A stretch of DNA of 64,000 nt from Stieleria magnilauensis. GTDB lineage: Bacteria; Planctomycetota; Planctomycetia; Pirellulales; Pirellulaceae. Below the pieces are notes generated by a model, which was given only the letters and a program-made list of their open reading frames with translations, searched no databases and was not told where the DNA came from. Positions 54,641 to 63,235 of the stretch are shown one piece after another (the first letter of the stretch is position 1; the number at the start of each line of letters is the position of its first letter). The stretch is from NCBI GenBank assembly GCA_007753675.1, contig CP036432.1, forward strand, positions 7,814,233-7,878,232, given 5' to 3'. Both the position numbers and the translations under genes were made by a program.

Positions 54641-55828
54641 ATGAACCTGCATCCGACCACCGACATGGAAAGGCCCCAGCAGGTCGCTACCGGCAACAAG
54701 GAAACCGACACGATACCGCTATGGCGGTGCGATTCCACGCTGTTCCTATTGCTTTTTGTCGTGTTGCTTTCCAGCGGTTGCGGAAGCAAAGTGTTTCGCC
54801 ACAACGGAGCGGTCAACATGGCTGGCGGTTTCAACATGACCGGCGACATGACCGTCGACGGCAAGATGGACATGGGCGAGTTAAAAACGACGGTCAGTCT
54901 CAGCCCCAACAGCCGCGTGACACCGCTGACATCAGTCGTCGTCTCCGGCCAGGCGACGCGGAATGGGAAACTTGCGGTCTTGGACGTGGACGACTTCCTG
55001 GTCGATCGCAACGTCGGCGGGATCGGTTCGATGGGCGAAAACCCGGTCGCCCTGTTCCATGAAAAGATCGACGCGATACGCAACGACAAAGACGTCAAAG
55101 CCGTCGTGCTGCGAATCAACTCGCCCGGCGGCGGCGTCACGGCGTCGGACATGATGTGCCATGAATTGGCGAGGCTGAAGCAGGACCGCCAGCTGCCGAT
55201 CATCGCCAACATCATGACCGTCGGAACCGGCGGTGCCTATTATCTAGCCAATCACTGTGACGCCATCATCGCGCACCCGACCAGCATCGTCGGTGGAATC
55301 GGCGTGATCTTGAATCTCTACAACCTGCAAGACACGATGGGGCAGTTCAACGTTTTGTCGATGCCGATCAAGAGCGGCGAAAAAATCGACGCCGGAACGC
55401 CTGAACGCCCGATCGAAGCGGACGAACTGGTGATGTTGCAGCGAATCGCCGATGGGTTCCACCAGCGTTTGATTGATCAAATCAAATCGAAGCGGCCCAA
55501 GCTGGCCGAGTCGCAAGACCAATGGTCCGACGGCAGGGTGATGAGCGGTAGCGACGCCCAGTCGATGGGGTTGGTCGATGGCGTCGGCTACATCGACACC
55601 GCAATCGAATGGGCCAAACAGCAAGCCGGCTTAAAACCTGACGACCGCGTCGTGATGTATCGACGCGAAAACGACCCCGCCTACACGCCGTTGGATGTCT
55701 CGCCCAATCAGCCCGTCTTCAGCTCGCTGATCCCGCTCCGCGTGCCCGGCCTCGACCGCAGCACCATGCCGACGTTCCTGTACCTGTGGCAAAGCGACCC
55801 CGCGATGGCGACCCTGGCGCGACCCTAA
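54641..55828 (+). CDS. SppA-like S49 family lipoprotein with altered catalytic positions
   Basis: A 395-residue protein from the ATG at 54641 (an ATG at 54665 is an alternative). A lipobox (VVLLSSGC) near residue 47 predicts membrane anchoring outside the cytoplasm. The S49 domain includes VLRINSPGGGVTASD, VGTGGAYYLANHCDAIIAHPTSIVGGIGV and IKSGEKIDAGTPERP. In active SppA the nucleophile lies in an (A/S)SGGYY-type motif; here it reads TGGAYY. The usual Lys before Asp in SGxxKDxGSP reads EKID, one position shifted. It may be inactive or use Thr. It is divergent from the ABC permease. Confidence 0.85.
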   Translation: MNLHPTTDMERPQQVATGNKETDTIPLWRCDSTLFLLLFVVLLSSGCGSKVFRHNGAVNMAGGFNMTGDMTVDGKMDMGELKTTVSLSPNSRVTPLTSVVVSGQATRNGKLAVLDVDDFLVDRNVGGIGSMGENPVALFHEKIDAIRNDKDVKAVVLRINSPGGGVTASDMMCHELARLKQDRQLPIIANIMTVGTGGAYYLANHCDAIIAHPTSIVGGIGVILNLYNLQDTMGQFNVLSMPIKSGEKIDAGTPERPIEADELVMLQRIADGFHQRLIDQIKSKRPKLAESQDQWSDGRVMSGSDAQSMGLVDGVGYIDTAIEWAKQQAGLKPDDRVVMYRRENDPAYTPLDVSPNQPVFSSLIPLRVPGLDRSTMPTFLYLWQSDPAMATLARP

Positions 55829-55855
55829 CGGCGACCGGCTGCGTACCAAGCGGTT

Positions 55856-56182
55856 ATGTCTGATTCCGAACGCCATCATTCGAGCCAACCGTCGCGCGAT
55901 CCATCGCTGTTGGGCGACATTCAAAACCCCAACTTGATCTGGGCAAAGGGCACGCTTTTTCTCGCGCTGGGAATGCTTGCCGCCGGGATTCTGATTTCCC
56001 GGATGCCGGGGCTGCCAGAGATTGCATTGTTGTGCATCTGCATCTGGGCATTTTGCCGAGCCTACTACTTCGCGTTCTACGTGATCGAGCACTACGTCGA
56101 CCCGACGTACCACTTTGCCGGGCTCAGTTCATTCGCCAAGTACGCCTGGACCCGCTGGCGATCAGGTGACCGCGATTCATGA
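55856..56182 (+). CDS. Small membrane protein, two helices
   Basis: A 108-residue protein starting 27 bases after the SppA-like gene. A polar N-terminus of about 28 residues precedes two hydrophobic helices (GTLFLALGMLAAGILI and IALLCICIWAFCRAYYFAFYV), then a short Trp/Arg tail. No family is recognised. Close spacing suggests cotranscription with the SppA-like gene. Confidence 0.75.
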   Translation: MSDSERHHSSQPSRDPSLLGDIQNPNLIWAKGTLFLALGMLAAGILISRMPGLPEIALLCICIWAFCRAYYFAFYVIEHYVDPTYHFAGLSSFAKYAWTRWRSGDRDS

Positions 56183-56235
56183 GCCCCCGCATTCGTTCGC
56201 GCCGCCAGTGTCCCGTCTCACCAAGCGTCTGAATT

Positions 56236-56356
56236 AGACCGTAGTGGATGAGGCGACGAGTCCTCGCTTAGCGACTGGCGTAGACGGTCGTGGACGAGGC
56301 GACGAGTCCTCGCCCAGCGACTGTCGCAGACGGTAGTGGACGAGGCGACGAGTCCT
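56236..56356. repeat. 46-bp tandem repeat, 2.6 copies
   Basis: Units start at 56236, 56282 and 56328. Each contains GTAGTGGACGAGGCGACGAG and TCCTCGCC-type ends with a few substitutions. An isolated relative lies at 11846-11874. It is located after the small membrane protein gene. Confidence 0.9.
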
Positions 56357-56699
56357 TCCCTTACTGCCGACGGCAGAAAACGCGTTGCCTCGCCCACGAC
56401 CTGAAATCTGAGCAGGCGATGTTGTCATGGACCAACTCTTCTCCGTTGGTTCCGTGAATGCCCAACGCCTGACATCCCGACCATAAAATGGGATTCTCAG
56501 TTTTCACACGGCGTTTCGGATGGAGTAGATTGGCCATCAACAGCGATGACTCCAACTGTCGTCGTGGCCGGACGCGAGAACCATCCGCCCGCACGCGCAG
56601 CCGCGGAGTCGGTGTCCATCGAAAACACAATGTCGTTCACCGTGCCGCGGTGACCCCGGTGGACGTTACCCGTCAAATCCTTAGGTCGACTCCTACGCA
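56357..56699 (-). pseudogene. Possible decayed minus-strand coding remnant
   Basis: This stretch of about 340 bases contains no intact gene. On the minus strand two overlapping frames (56497-56700 and 56361-56630) give protein-like fragments such as GHRGTVNDIVFSMDTDS and GTNGEELVHDNIACSDF, as expected from a frameshifted remnant. I could not name the family. It may simply be intergenic, and it must also hold the promoter of the following gene. Confidence 0.25.
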
Positions 56700-57305
56700 A
56701 TGTCGTTTCCTGGACGCATTCTATTCTATCTCGGTACGGGCGCGCTCCTCATGGGCGGCTACAAATCGTCACTGCTGCTACGCGGTAGCGTTATCCCCGA
56801 GCGCGCTATGCTCACCAGCATTGGAAAAGTCAACGGAACGTCAAATGTCCACCTGACAGTTACGGACTTCGAGTTCGGCAAACACATTGTCACCTTAAAA
56901 GACGATGGCACTTGGCAACGCGTCTGGATACCGTTGCTGTTGCCCGATGGCTCTTGGCCCGATCGCAAAGTTGTTCTCCATTCACAACACATCAAGAATC
57001 CTGCACAACTAAATGCTGTTTTGAAACGAAAGACTGTCACGGGTGTCGCAACAAATTTCTTTCAAAGCCTCGGCAAGAATCAGCAAGAACAGTTTGCACC
57101 TCTCTACCCGAATGTAAATCTGAGCGGTGCCATCGCGCTGGAACTCGATGGTGCGATGCCGTCACCGTGGGTGGCTTACCCGCTTTTGATTTTTGGGCTC
57201 GTGGGATTTCCATGGGGCATCAAACTAATGTTTTTCCCACGACGAGAGTCGCCAGAGGTACTCACAGCAGACGATGGCCAAGCGGTAAACGGGCCCCGCC
57301 GATGA
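56700..57305 (+). CDS. Hypothetical membrane protein
   Basis: A 201-residue protein. It has a hydrophobic N-terminal helix (RILFYLGTGALLMGGY) and a second helix near residues 157-177 (WVAYPLLIFGLVGFPWGIKLMFF). Between them is a soluble beta-rich domain of about 130 residues (VHLTVTDFEFGKHIVTLKDDG, VWIPLLLPDG), presumably facing outward. The ends suggest a two-pass topology. No family is recognised. The next gene follows after 82 bases. Confidence 0.7.
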   Translation: MSFPGRILFYLGTGALLMGGYKSSLLLRGSVIPERAMLTSIGKVNGTSNVHLTVTDFEFGKHIVTLKDDGTWQRVWIPLLLPDGSWPDRKVVLHSQHIKNPAQLNAVLKRKTVTGVATNFFQSLGKNQQEQFAPLYPNVNLSGAIALELDGAMPSPWVAYPLLIFGLVGFPWGIKLMFFPRRESPEVLTADDGQAVNGPRR

Positions 57306-57387
57306 CGCGAGTTTTGAAACCCAGTGTTTTGTCGGCGGCCCCGTTACCGCTGTCGTTCTGTGACAAAGAATTGAAAAACGCGAGAAG

Positions 57388-57801
57388 ATGGCGAACGTCG
57401 AAAACCGTGACCGCGACGCACCGATGTTTGTGATCTACTGCAACGAGCGACGCGTCGCCACGATGTTTGATCCTCAATTCGAAGACATGTTTTGGTGTTC
57501 TTACCGACTTGAGCCAATAGACGAGTTTGGCGACCGAGTGATACACGACGTGACGATCTGGGAACATGTCGCGTTCGTTGTGAAGGACATGCAAGGCAAT
57601 CTGCCCAATTCAAACACATTCTCGGGTGGCTTTGCAGATTTTTGTGATCGCAAAACCGACCGACTCTCGTTTCGTTCATTGTGGCCTCCGAGACCGTCAC
57701 TTACCTCACGAGTCTTTGCCGCGTTCGCCGGACTAGTCGGATGCAATTCACAGACCCGAAAAAACACTGAACCAGAAACTGCACGTGGGTCGCGGGGTTG
57801 A
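57388..57801 (+). CDS. Hypothetical protein
   Basis: A 137-residue soluble protein. The first 70 residues look well folded (MFVIYCNERRVATMFDPQFEDMFWCSYRLEPIDEFGD, IWEHVAFVVKD), and the last 40 are low in structure. Small acidic-aromatic proteins of this sort in accessory regions can be immunity or antitoxin proteins, but nothing here proves that. Confidence 0.6.
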   Translation: MANVENRDRDAPMFVIYCNERRVATMFDPQFEDMFWCSYRLEPIDEFGDRVIHDVTIWEHVAFVVKDMQGNLPNSNTFSGGFADFCDRKTDRLSFRSLWPPRPSLTSRVFAAFAGLVGCNSQTRKNTEPETARGSRG

Positions 57802-57847
57802 GTTTGTTGAAGTGGCGAGTGGTCCGCGGCGACTGCGTGATCGTCAA

Positions 57848-58381
57848 CGTTGAACACAATCGAACTGCTTGCCGCTTCGACGGTTGATCTGGGGTGTTGG
57901 GCGGCGACGGTGCATTACGTGGGACTCCGGAGCGTCAGGCTGGCGCCGGCTTCTTGAATCCTCTGGCCGCAGGGCGTCAGCGTTTTGATACGGCCGCCGT
58001 CTTGATCTCTTGTGGCCCATTGAGTGATCCGCAGGCGCATGACTCCCCCGTGACTCGCGTCGTGTGGCTGAAGGGTGTTGTTCTTTTACTCAAAGACGAT
58101 TCCATCCAATCGCACGACGCGTCGATCGTTGCGAGTCGAGCGGCTTTGGATGCCGGAAGTGACGATGGACTGGAACTCGCTGCGCCCCCGTCCGGCAACG
58201 CTGTGAAGCATTTATTCCCTGCGTTTTTCGAGGTGTTAGCGGCAGGGCGCAAGCCCTCCGGTCCCTCATCGTTCCTGAAATACCGGAGGGCTCGCGCCCT
58301 ACCGCTAAAAAAATGCTTCGCAGCGTTGCCGTCCGGGGTCGTGGGGGGACGTGGACGCGTGGTCCGGAGGTGGCGCTGCGC
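57848..58381. repeat. Duplicated segment, copy 1 (left of the first IS)
   Basis: 57848-58230 is about 88% identical by eye to 60905-61285. Both run from GTTGAAC(A/T)(C/T)(A/C)ATCGAACTGC through CTTGATCTCTTGTGGCCC to AACGCTGTGAAGCAT. It ends in a hairpin (58236-58308) and the left half of a REP-like palindrome. Frames on both strands are open in both copies, yet neither has a ribosome site and the substitutions do not favour a strand, so I treat it as non-coding. Confidence 0.75.
58236..58308. repeat. Long hairpin with 27-bp arms
   Basis: TTAGCGGCAGGGCGCAAGCC, continuing to CTCCGGT, pairs with ACCGGAGGGCTCGCGCCC, continuing to TACCGCTAA, with two or three mismatches and a loop of about 20 bases. 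The same arms occur at 61288-61462, where the loop has been replaced by a longer insert. Confidence 0.85.
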
Positions 58382-60080
58382 CTTAGGTTTGACCACATCT
58401 TTTTACAATCTTCATTGCGTCAACGCCGCAGAGCATCGCTTGGAGGTCGTTCCAGCCTCGCCAAATCGTTTGCCATCCCGGTGGGTGATCGGATTTGCGG
58501 TTCTGATGACCGCCGAGTCTCGCCAGTGCATAGAAGAAATCGTGAATTGACCAGTCGGGTTTGATTTGGCCATGTCGCCAAGCGCTCAGCACACTCACGT
58601 AGTCGCTGCAGATAACTTCGGTCGCTTTGCGTTTCTTTGCGTCCCAACGACGACTGGCATCACGCATTTGCAGCAGAGTCAACGCCACCACTGAAATCAA
58701 AGCGATCGCTGGCTGCAAACGTTCTTCGCTAGTGAATTGCGGGCTCTCAATGCTACATCCTGTTTTCATCCCTTTGTGATACTCTTCAATGATCCAGCGA
58801 CATTCGTACCAACCGACAACCTGATAGGCATCTTCAAAATCAAGTACGGGTTGGTTTGTAATCAAAAACCATTCCAGACGCTCTTCTCCGGCGGGCGGAT
58901 CTTCTTCCCAGACTCGAACAACCCAGACGGCAAGCGGATCGTTGCCGTGTTCTCCTAGTTTCTTCGCGGGTGGTTTGATTTGAACCGGGGCAAATGAGAC
59001 AGCCATCTTCGCCTCACGAGCCCGTCGATTGGCTGATTTCTTTTTGCCTTTGCGAACCCGTACTTTCTTGTCGACTTTGCTCGTTACCGATAACGTCCAG
59101 TGTCCTGCTGGCGGAAGGCTGGCAGCATAGTTGCGAAGGTAACAGGCTTGATCGCTACTGCCTTGATCGCCATGTCCAGGAATGATCGCCCGATTATGAG
59201 AGGCACGAATGACGAACCTACGGCCGCTGGCCAATTCATGTTCGAGGAACTCGAACGTGTCAGCTCCTCGATCACAAACATCAACGAGTTTCTCGCTGTT
59301 AGCCAGTGGATCGGCACCGCGCAACCACAATCGACTCTCTCGTGATTCACGCTTGCGTTTCTGAGCGGTCAGTTCGTCTTTGGGAGCATCCTCCCGATGG
59401 TGCAAAACCTGATTGCACAATCCAATTACTTGCCGTGTTTTCGGGTTCACGGCCAAGCTGTTTTGCGCGATGTACCCACGGCGATTGCCGTTGCCAATTT
59501 GGCCCATGTCATCGGAAAGTGACTTGTGATTGGTAAAATCCAGCTCGGTGGCATCATGAAGAATCAGGACTGGGCCTCTGATTTGCTTGATCTTGTGCCA
59601 GGTTGCCTCACGATGAGATGCGAGAATTGCCTCATGCGTCACCTGGTCACGGTCCATCAACCGGTAGAAAGCCCTGAGGTCTTTGGGGCTATTGAATTTC
59701 TGTGGCAATGTTCCACTTGGTCGTCGAGCCATTGAGTCAGCAAGTTGTACGAGACGATTTGTTCTACGTTTGTCGCCGAGTTGAGCGTTGGCAAAGTTGA
59801 CTTGTCCAAATGTTTGCAGGGGCAAAACCATGGGGGGCCTTCCGTGATACGAGTGCTGGTAGCCATTCCGTCACCAGCAACCATCTCAACCCGCCGTCGC
59901 GAATCAATCGCAGCGTGTGTTCCACGCCACGGTTCCCACAGGGAAAAAACTCCAGGCATCGCCAAATTACCAGATCAACCTTACCAAGCTTGACTCATTT
60001 ACAAAGATCAACAATTGGTTTCACAGCCGCGCCAACTCGACACATCCGCCGGCAAACAAAAAGATGTGGTCAAACCTAAG
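58382..60080 (-). mobile_element. IS4-family insertion sequence, copy 1 (1699 bp)
   Basis: Perfect 23-bp terminal inverted repeats begin CTTAGGTTTGACCACATC at 58382 and end with the complement at 60080. An identical 8-bp duplication CGCTGCGC flanks it (58374-58381 and 60081-60088). Beyond these lie CCGGAGGT on the left and ACCTCCGG on the right, so the element sits in the loop of a palindrome. It carries one transposase gene and a leader of about 250 bases. It differs from copy 2 at only three positions that I could find. Confidence 0.95.
58383..59831 (-). CDS. IS4-family DDE transposase, copy 1
   Basis: A 482-residue transposase of the Tn5/IS50-like group. The catalytic triad is visible: Asp in LILHDATELDF (about residue 94), Asp in VDVCDRGADTFEFL (about 185), and Glu in the Y-x2-R-x3-E-x6-K signature WYECRWIIEEYHKGMK (about 345). 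The length is as expected. Its TAA stop lies inside the terminal inverted repeat. The gene is intact and, like copy 2, probably functional. Confidence 0.95.
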   Translation of the reverse strand: MVLPLQTFGQVNFANAQLGDKRRTNRLVQLADSMARRPSGTLPQKFNSPKDLRAFYRLMDRDQVTHEAILASHREATWHKIKQIRGPVLILHDATELDFTNHKSLSDDMGQIGNGNRRGYIAQNSLAVNPKTRQVIGLCNQVLHHREDAPKDELTAQKRKRESRESRLWLRGADPLANSEKLVDVCDRGADTFEFLEHELASGRRFVIRASHNRAIIPGHGDQGSSDQACYLRNYAASLPPAGHWTLSVTSKVDKKVRVRKGKKKSANRRAREAKMAVSFAPVQIKPPAKKLGEHGNDPLAVWVVRVWEEDPPAGEERLEWFLITNQPVLDFEDAYQVVGWYECRWIIEEYHKGMKTGCSIESPQFTSEERLQPAIALISVVALTLLQMRDASRRWDAKKRKATEVICSDYVSVLSAWRHGQIKPDWSIHDFFYALARLGGHQNRKSDHPPGWQTIWRGWNDLQAMLCGVDAMKIVKRCGQT

Positions 60081-60121
60081 CGCTGCGCTGACCTCCGGCT
60101 ACTGGCTGGGATCCCTTCGGG
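60081..60121. repeat. Right half of the REP-like element after IS copy 1
   Basis: CGCTGCGCTGACCTCCGGCT, then ACTGGCTGGGATCCCTTCGGG, is shared with 63236-63276 after IS copy 2, with one base changed. Similarity ends there, so this is the right flank of the ancestral target repeat. Confidence 0.85.
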
Positions 60122-60266
60122 ATGTCGAGTCCCATCACCGGCCTACGTGAGGTTCGGCAAAGTTCTGGCGCCCGATGGATCCTCGTTCCTGCGCATGTGC
60201 GGATAGATCGCAATTCGTTCCCCGGCACTAATTGTCCCCACGGAAAGACAGCAAGACCAACAATGA

Positions 60267-60294
60267 TTGCTCTATGATTTTGAGACGCTAGAAT
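60267..60294 (+). promoter_or_regulatory. Candidate promoter of the toxin-antitoxin operon
   Basis: TTGCTC (60267-60272) and TAGAAT (60289-60294) with 16-base spacing resemble a housekeeping promoter. It lies about 30 bases before the antitoxin start, and AGGGAT serves as the ribosome site. Confidence 0.35.
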
Positions 60295-60324
60295 AGGTTC
60301 GTCCACGAAGTCACAGGGATCCTG

Positions 60325-60531
60325 ATGTCAACGTCTTCAATACCGCCGCTTTCAGACAAAGACGCCGCTGCCGATATCATCGCTCGCCAACCGTCAGACG
60401 CTAGCTTTCAATCGATCTTGCGAGAGCTCGCTTATGCAGAAATGGTTCGTCGCGGACTTGCTGATAGCGACGCCGATCGAACTGTTTCCAGCGCCGAGCT
60501 TCGCGAACGCATCGACTCATGGCAGAAGTAG
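60325..60531 (+). CDS. Antitoxin of a type II toxin-antitoxin pair
   Basis: A 68-residue acidic helical protein (ILRELAYAEMVRRGLADSDADRTVSSAELRERIDSW) overlapping the start of a ParE-like toxin by 13 bases. The composition and position are those of small addiction-type antitoxins whose C-terminal helix wraps the toxin. The family is not obvious, so the call rests on the partner. Confidence 0.8.
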   Translation: MSTSSIPPLSDKDAAADIIARQPSDASFQSILRELAYAEMVRRGLADSDADRTVSSAELRERIDSWQK

Positions 60532-60815
60532 AGTGGACTGACGAAGCAGAGCGTCGGTTGCGTTCTGTTTACGACTACATTGCTGAACACAATCCCACAG
60601 CTGCCAGCAAGGTTGTGGTCGAGATTTATGAAAAGGTTCAGTTGCTCGCGTCGTATCCTCAACTTGGGCAACGGTACGAACCCATTGCCGACCGCGAAAT
60701 TCGCGAGATCCTCTATGGACACTATCGAATTCCGTATTTGGTGGTCTCAGAGGACTTGATTCGAGTGCTTGGAGTTTTTCATTCGGCTATGGATCTCGGC
60801 CGCTACCTGGAATAA
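60519..60815 (+). CDS. RelE/ParE-family toxin
   Basis: A 98-residue protein with the ParE pattern: VEWTDEAERRLRSVYDYIAEHNPTAASKVVVEIYEKVQLLASYPQLGQRYEP, then REILYGHYRIPYLV and IRVLGVFHSAMDLGRYL. ParE toxins block gyrase, whereas RelE members cut mRNA on the ribosome; the sequence is closer to ParE. The overlap with the antitoxin ensures coupled translation. The pair lies between the two IS copies. Confidence 0.88.
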   Translation: MAEVEWTDEAERRLRSVYDYIAEHNPTAASKVVVEIYEKVQLLASYPQLGQRYEPIADREIREILYGHYRIPYLVVSEDLIRVLGVFHSAMDLGRYLE

Positions 60816-60904
60816 GGCAGAGCCAAGTGGTGCGCTGCAGTCGGCGAGTTAAATTTATTTTTGACTTCCGATCCATCGTGGCGACGCGGTGACCACCGAC
60901 GTTG

Positions 60905-61536
60905 AACTTCATCGAACTGCTTGCCGCTTCGGCGGTTGATCTGCGGTGATGGCCGGCGACGGTGCTTTACGTGGGACTCCATCCCGGAAGGCTGACGACG
61001 GCGTTTGGAACCCTCTGGCCGTCCGTCGTCAGCGTTTTGATACGGTCGCCGTCTTGATCTCTTGTGGCCCGTTGAGTGATCCGCAGGCGCATGACTCCCC
61101 CGTAACTCGCGTCGTGTGGTCGGAGGGTGTTGTTCTTCTACTCAAAGACGATTCCGTCGAATCGAACGACGCATCGATCGTTGCGAGTCGAGCGGCTTTG
61201 GATGTCGGAAGTGACAGGGGACAGGAACTCGCTGCGACCCCATCCGGCAACGCTGTGAAGCATCTATTTCCTGCGTTTTAAGAGGTGTTAGCGGCAGGGC
61301 GCAAGCCCAATACTGCTAAATCGAGAAGGTGATTGACCAGCGCAGGGCCCGTATGCTCGCGCCAAACGGCTGATCATCAACTGACATCAGCCGGTTCGCG
61401 CCAACGCTAGCGGCGCCCATCAATGTCGATTTAGCGGTATTGGGCTCACGCCCTACCGCTAAAAAAATGCTTCATAGCGTTGCCCGTCCGGGGTCGTGGG
61501 GTGGATCGGGCGTCTGTTCCGGAGGTGGCGCTGCGC
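60905..61536. repeat. Duplicated segment, copy 2 (left of the second IS)
   Basis: This is the counterpart of 57848-58381. It diverges by roughly a tenth in the first 380 bases, has a 175-base hairpin region with a nested insert, and ends in TCCGGAGGTGGCGCTGCGC like copy 1. I see no gene in these 630 bases. Confidence 0.75.
61288..61462. repeat. Hairpin with a nested inverted-repeat insert
   Basis: The outer arms are those of 58236-58308. The loop here contains an insert bounded by AATACTGCTAAATCGA (61309-61324) and TCGATTTAGCGGTATT (61426-61441), inverted repeats with one mismatch, enclosing about 100 bases. Confidence 0.8.
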
Positions 61537-63235
61537 CTTAGGTTTGACCACATCTTTTTACAATCTTCATTGCGTCAACGCCGCAGAGCATCGCTTGGAG
61601 GTCGTTCCAGCCTCGCCAAATCGTTTGCCATCCCGGTGGGTGATCGGATTTGCGGTTCTGATGACCGCCGAGTCTCGCCAGTGCATAGTAGAAATCGTGA
61701 ATTGACCAGTCGGGTTTGATTTGGCCATGTCGCCAAGCGCTCAGCACACTCACGTAGTCGCTGCAGATAACTTCGGTCGCTTTGCGTTTCTTTGCGTCCC
61801 AACGACGACTGGCATCACGCATTTGCAGCAGAGTCAACGCCACCACTGAAATCAAAGCGATCGCTGGCTGCAAACGTTCTTCGCTAGTGAATTGCGGGCT
61901 CTCAATGCTACATCCTGTTTTCATCCCTTTGTGATACTCTTCAATGATCCAGCGACATTCGTACCAACCGACAACCTGATAGGCATCTTCAAAATCAAGT
62001 ACGGGTTGGTTTGTAATCAAAAACCATTCCAGACGCTCTTCTCCGGCGGGCGGATCTTCTTCCCAGACTCGAACAACCCAGACGGCAAGCGGATCGTTGC
62101 CGTGTTCTCCTAGTTTCTTCGCGGGTGGTTTGATTTGAACCGGGGCAAATGAGACAGCCATCTTCGCCTCACGAGCCCGTCGATTGGCTGATTTCTTTTT
62201 GCCTTTGCGAACCCGTACTTTCTTGTCGACTTTGCTCGTTACCGATAACGTCCAGTGTCCTGCTGGCGGAAGGCTGGCAGCATAGTTGCGAAGGTAACAG
62301 GCTTGATCGCTACTGCCTTGATCGCCATGTCCAGGAATGATCGCCCGATTATGAGAGGCACGAATGACGAACCTACGGCCGCTGGCCAATTCATGTTCGA
62401 GGAACTCGAACGTGTCAGCTCCTCGATCACAAACATCAACGAGTTTCTCGCTGTTAGCCAGTGGATCGGCACCGCGCAACCACAATCGACTCTCTCGTGA
62501 TTCACGCTTGCGTTTCTGAGCGGTCAGTTCGTCTTTGGGAGCATCCTCCCGATGGTGCAAAACCTGATTGCACAATCCAATTACTTGCCGTGTTTTCGGG
62601 TTCACGGCCAAGCTGTTTTGCGCGATGTACCCACGGCGATTGCCGTTGCCAATTTGGCCCATGTCATCGGAAAGTGACTTGTGATTGGTAAAATCCAGCT
62701 CGGTGGCATCATGAAGAATCAGGACTGGGCCTCTGATTTGCTTGATCTTGTGACAGGTTGCCTCACGATGAGATGCGAGAATTGCCTCATGCGTCACCTG
62801 GTCACGGTCCATCAACCGGTAGAAAGCCCTGAGGTCTTTGGGGCTATTGAATTTCTGTGGCAATGTTCCACTTGGTCGTCGAGCCATTGAGTCAGCAAGT
62901 TGTACGAGACGATTTGTTCTACGTTTGTCGCCGAGTTGAGCGTTGGCAAAGTTGACTTGTCCAAATGTTTGCAGGGGCAAAACCATGGGGGGCCTTCCGT
63001 GATACGAGTGCTGGTAGCCATTCCGTCACCAGCAACCATCTCAACCCGCCGTCGCGAATCAATCGCAGCGTGTGTTCCACGCCACGGTTCCCACAGGGAA
63101 AAAACTCCAGGCATCGCCAAATTACCAGATCAACCTTACCAAGCTTGACTCATTTACAAAGATCAACAATTGGTTTCACAGCCGCGCCAACTCGACACAT
63201 CCGCTGGCAAACAAAAAGATGTGGTCAAACCTAAG
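61537..63235 (-). mobile_element. IS4-family insertion sequence, copy 2 (1699 bp)
   Basis: It has the same length, ends and orientation as copy 1. The flanking duplication is again CGCTGCGC (61529-61536 and 63236-63243), with CCGGAGGT and ACCTCCGG outside. The near identity to copy 1, compared with the clearly diverged neighbouring segments, means recent transposition or gene conversion. Confidence 0.95.
61538..62986 (-). CDS. IS4-family DDE transposase, copy 2
   Basis: A 482-residue protein identical to copy 1 except Trp to Cys in REAT(W/C)HK and Phe to Tyr in HDF(F/Y)YAL. The catalytic residues and the stop codon inside the inverted repeat are retained. Confidence 0.95.
   Translation of the reverse strand: MVLPLQTFGQVNFANAQLGDKRRTNRLVQLADSMARRPSGTLPQKFNSPKDLRAFYRLMDRDQVTHEAILASHREATCHKIKQIRGPVLILHDATELDFTNHKSLSDDMGQIGNGNRRGYIAQNSLAVNPKTRQVIGLCNQVLHHREDAPKDELTAQKRKRESRESRLWLRGADPLANSEKLVDVCDRGADTFEFLEHELASGRRFVIRASHNRAIIPGHGDQGSSDQACYLRNYAASLPPAGHWTLSVTSKVDKKVRVRKGKKKSANRRAREAKMAVSFAPVQIKPPAKKLGEHGNDPLAVWVVRVWEEDPPAGEERLEWFLITNQPVLDFEDAYQVVGWYECRWIIEEYHKGMKTGCSIESPQFTSEERLQPAIALISVVALTLLQMRDASRRWDAKKRKATEVICSDYVSVLSAWRHGQIKPDWSIHDFYYALARLGGHQNRKSDHPPGWQTIWRGWNDLQAMLCGVDAMKIVKRCGQT

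Noticed and set aside
57894-58550. 218-codon plus-strand gene before IS copy 1
   Set aside because: The frame runs through the hairpin and into the IS; in the second copy of the segment it is truncated after about 110 codons, with no ribosome site in either.
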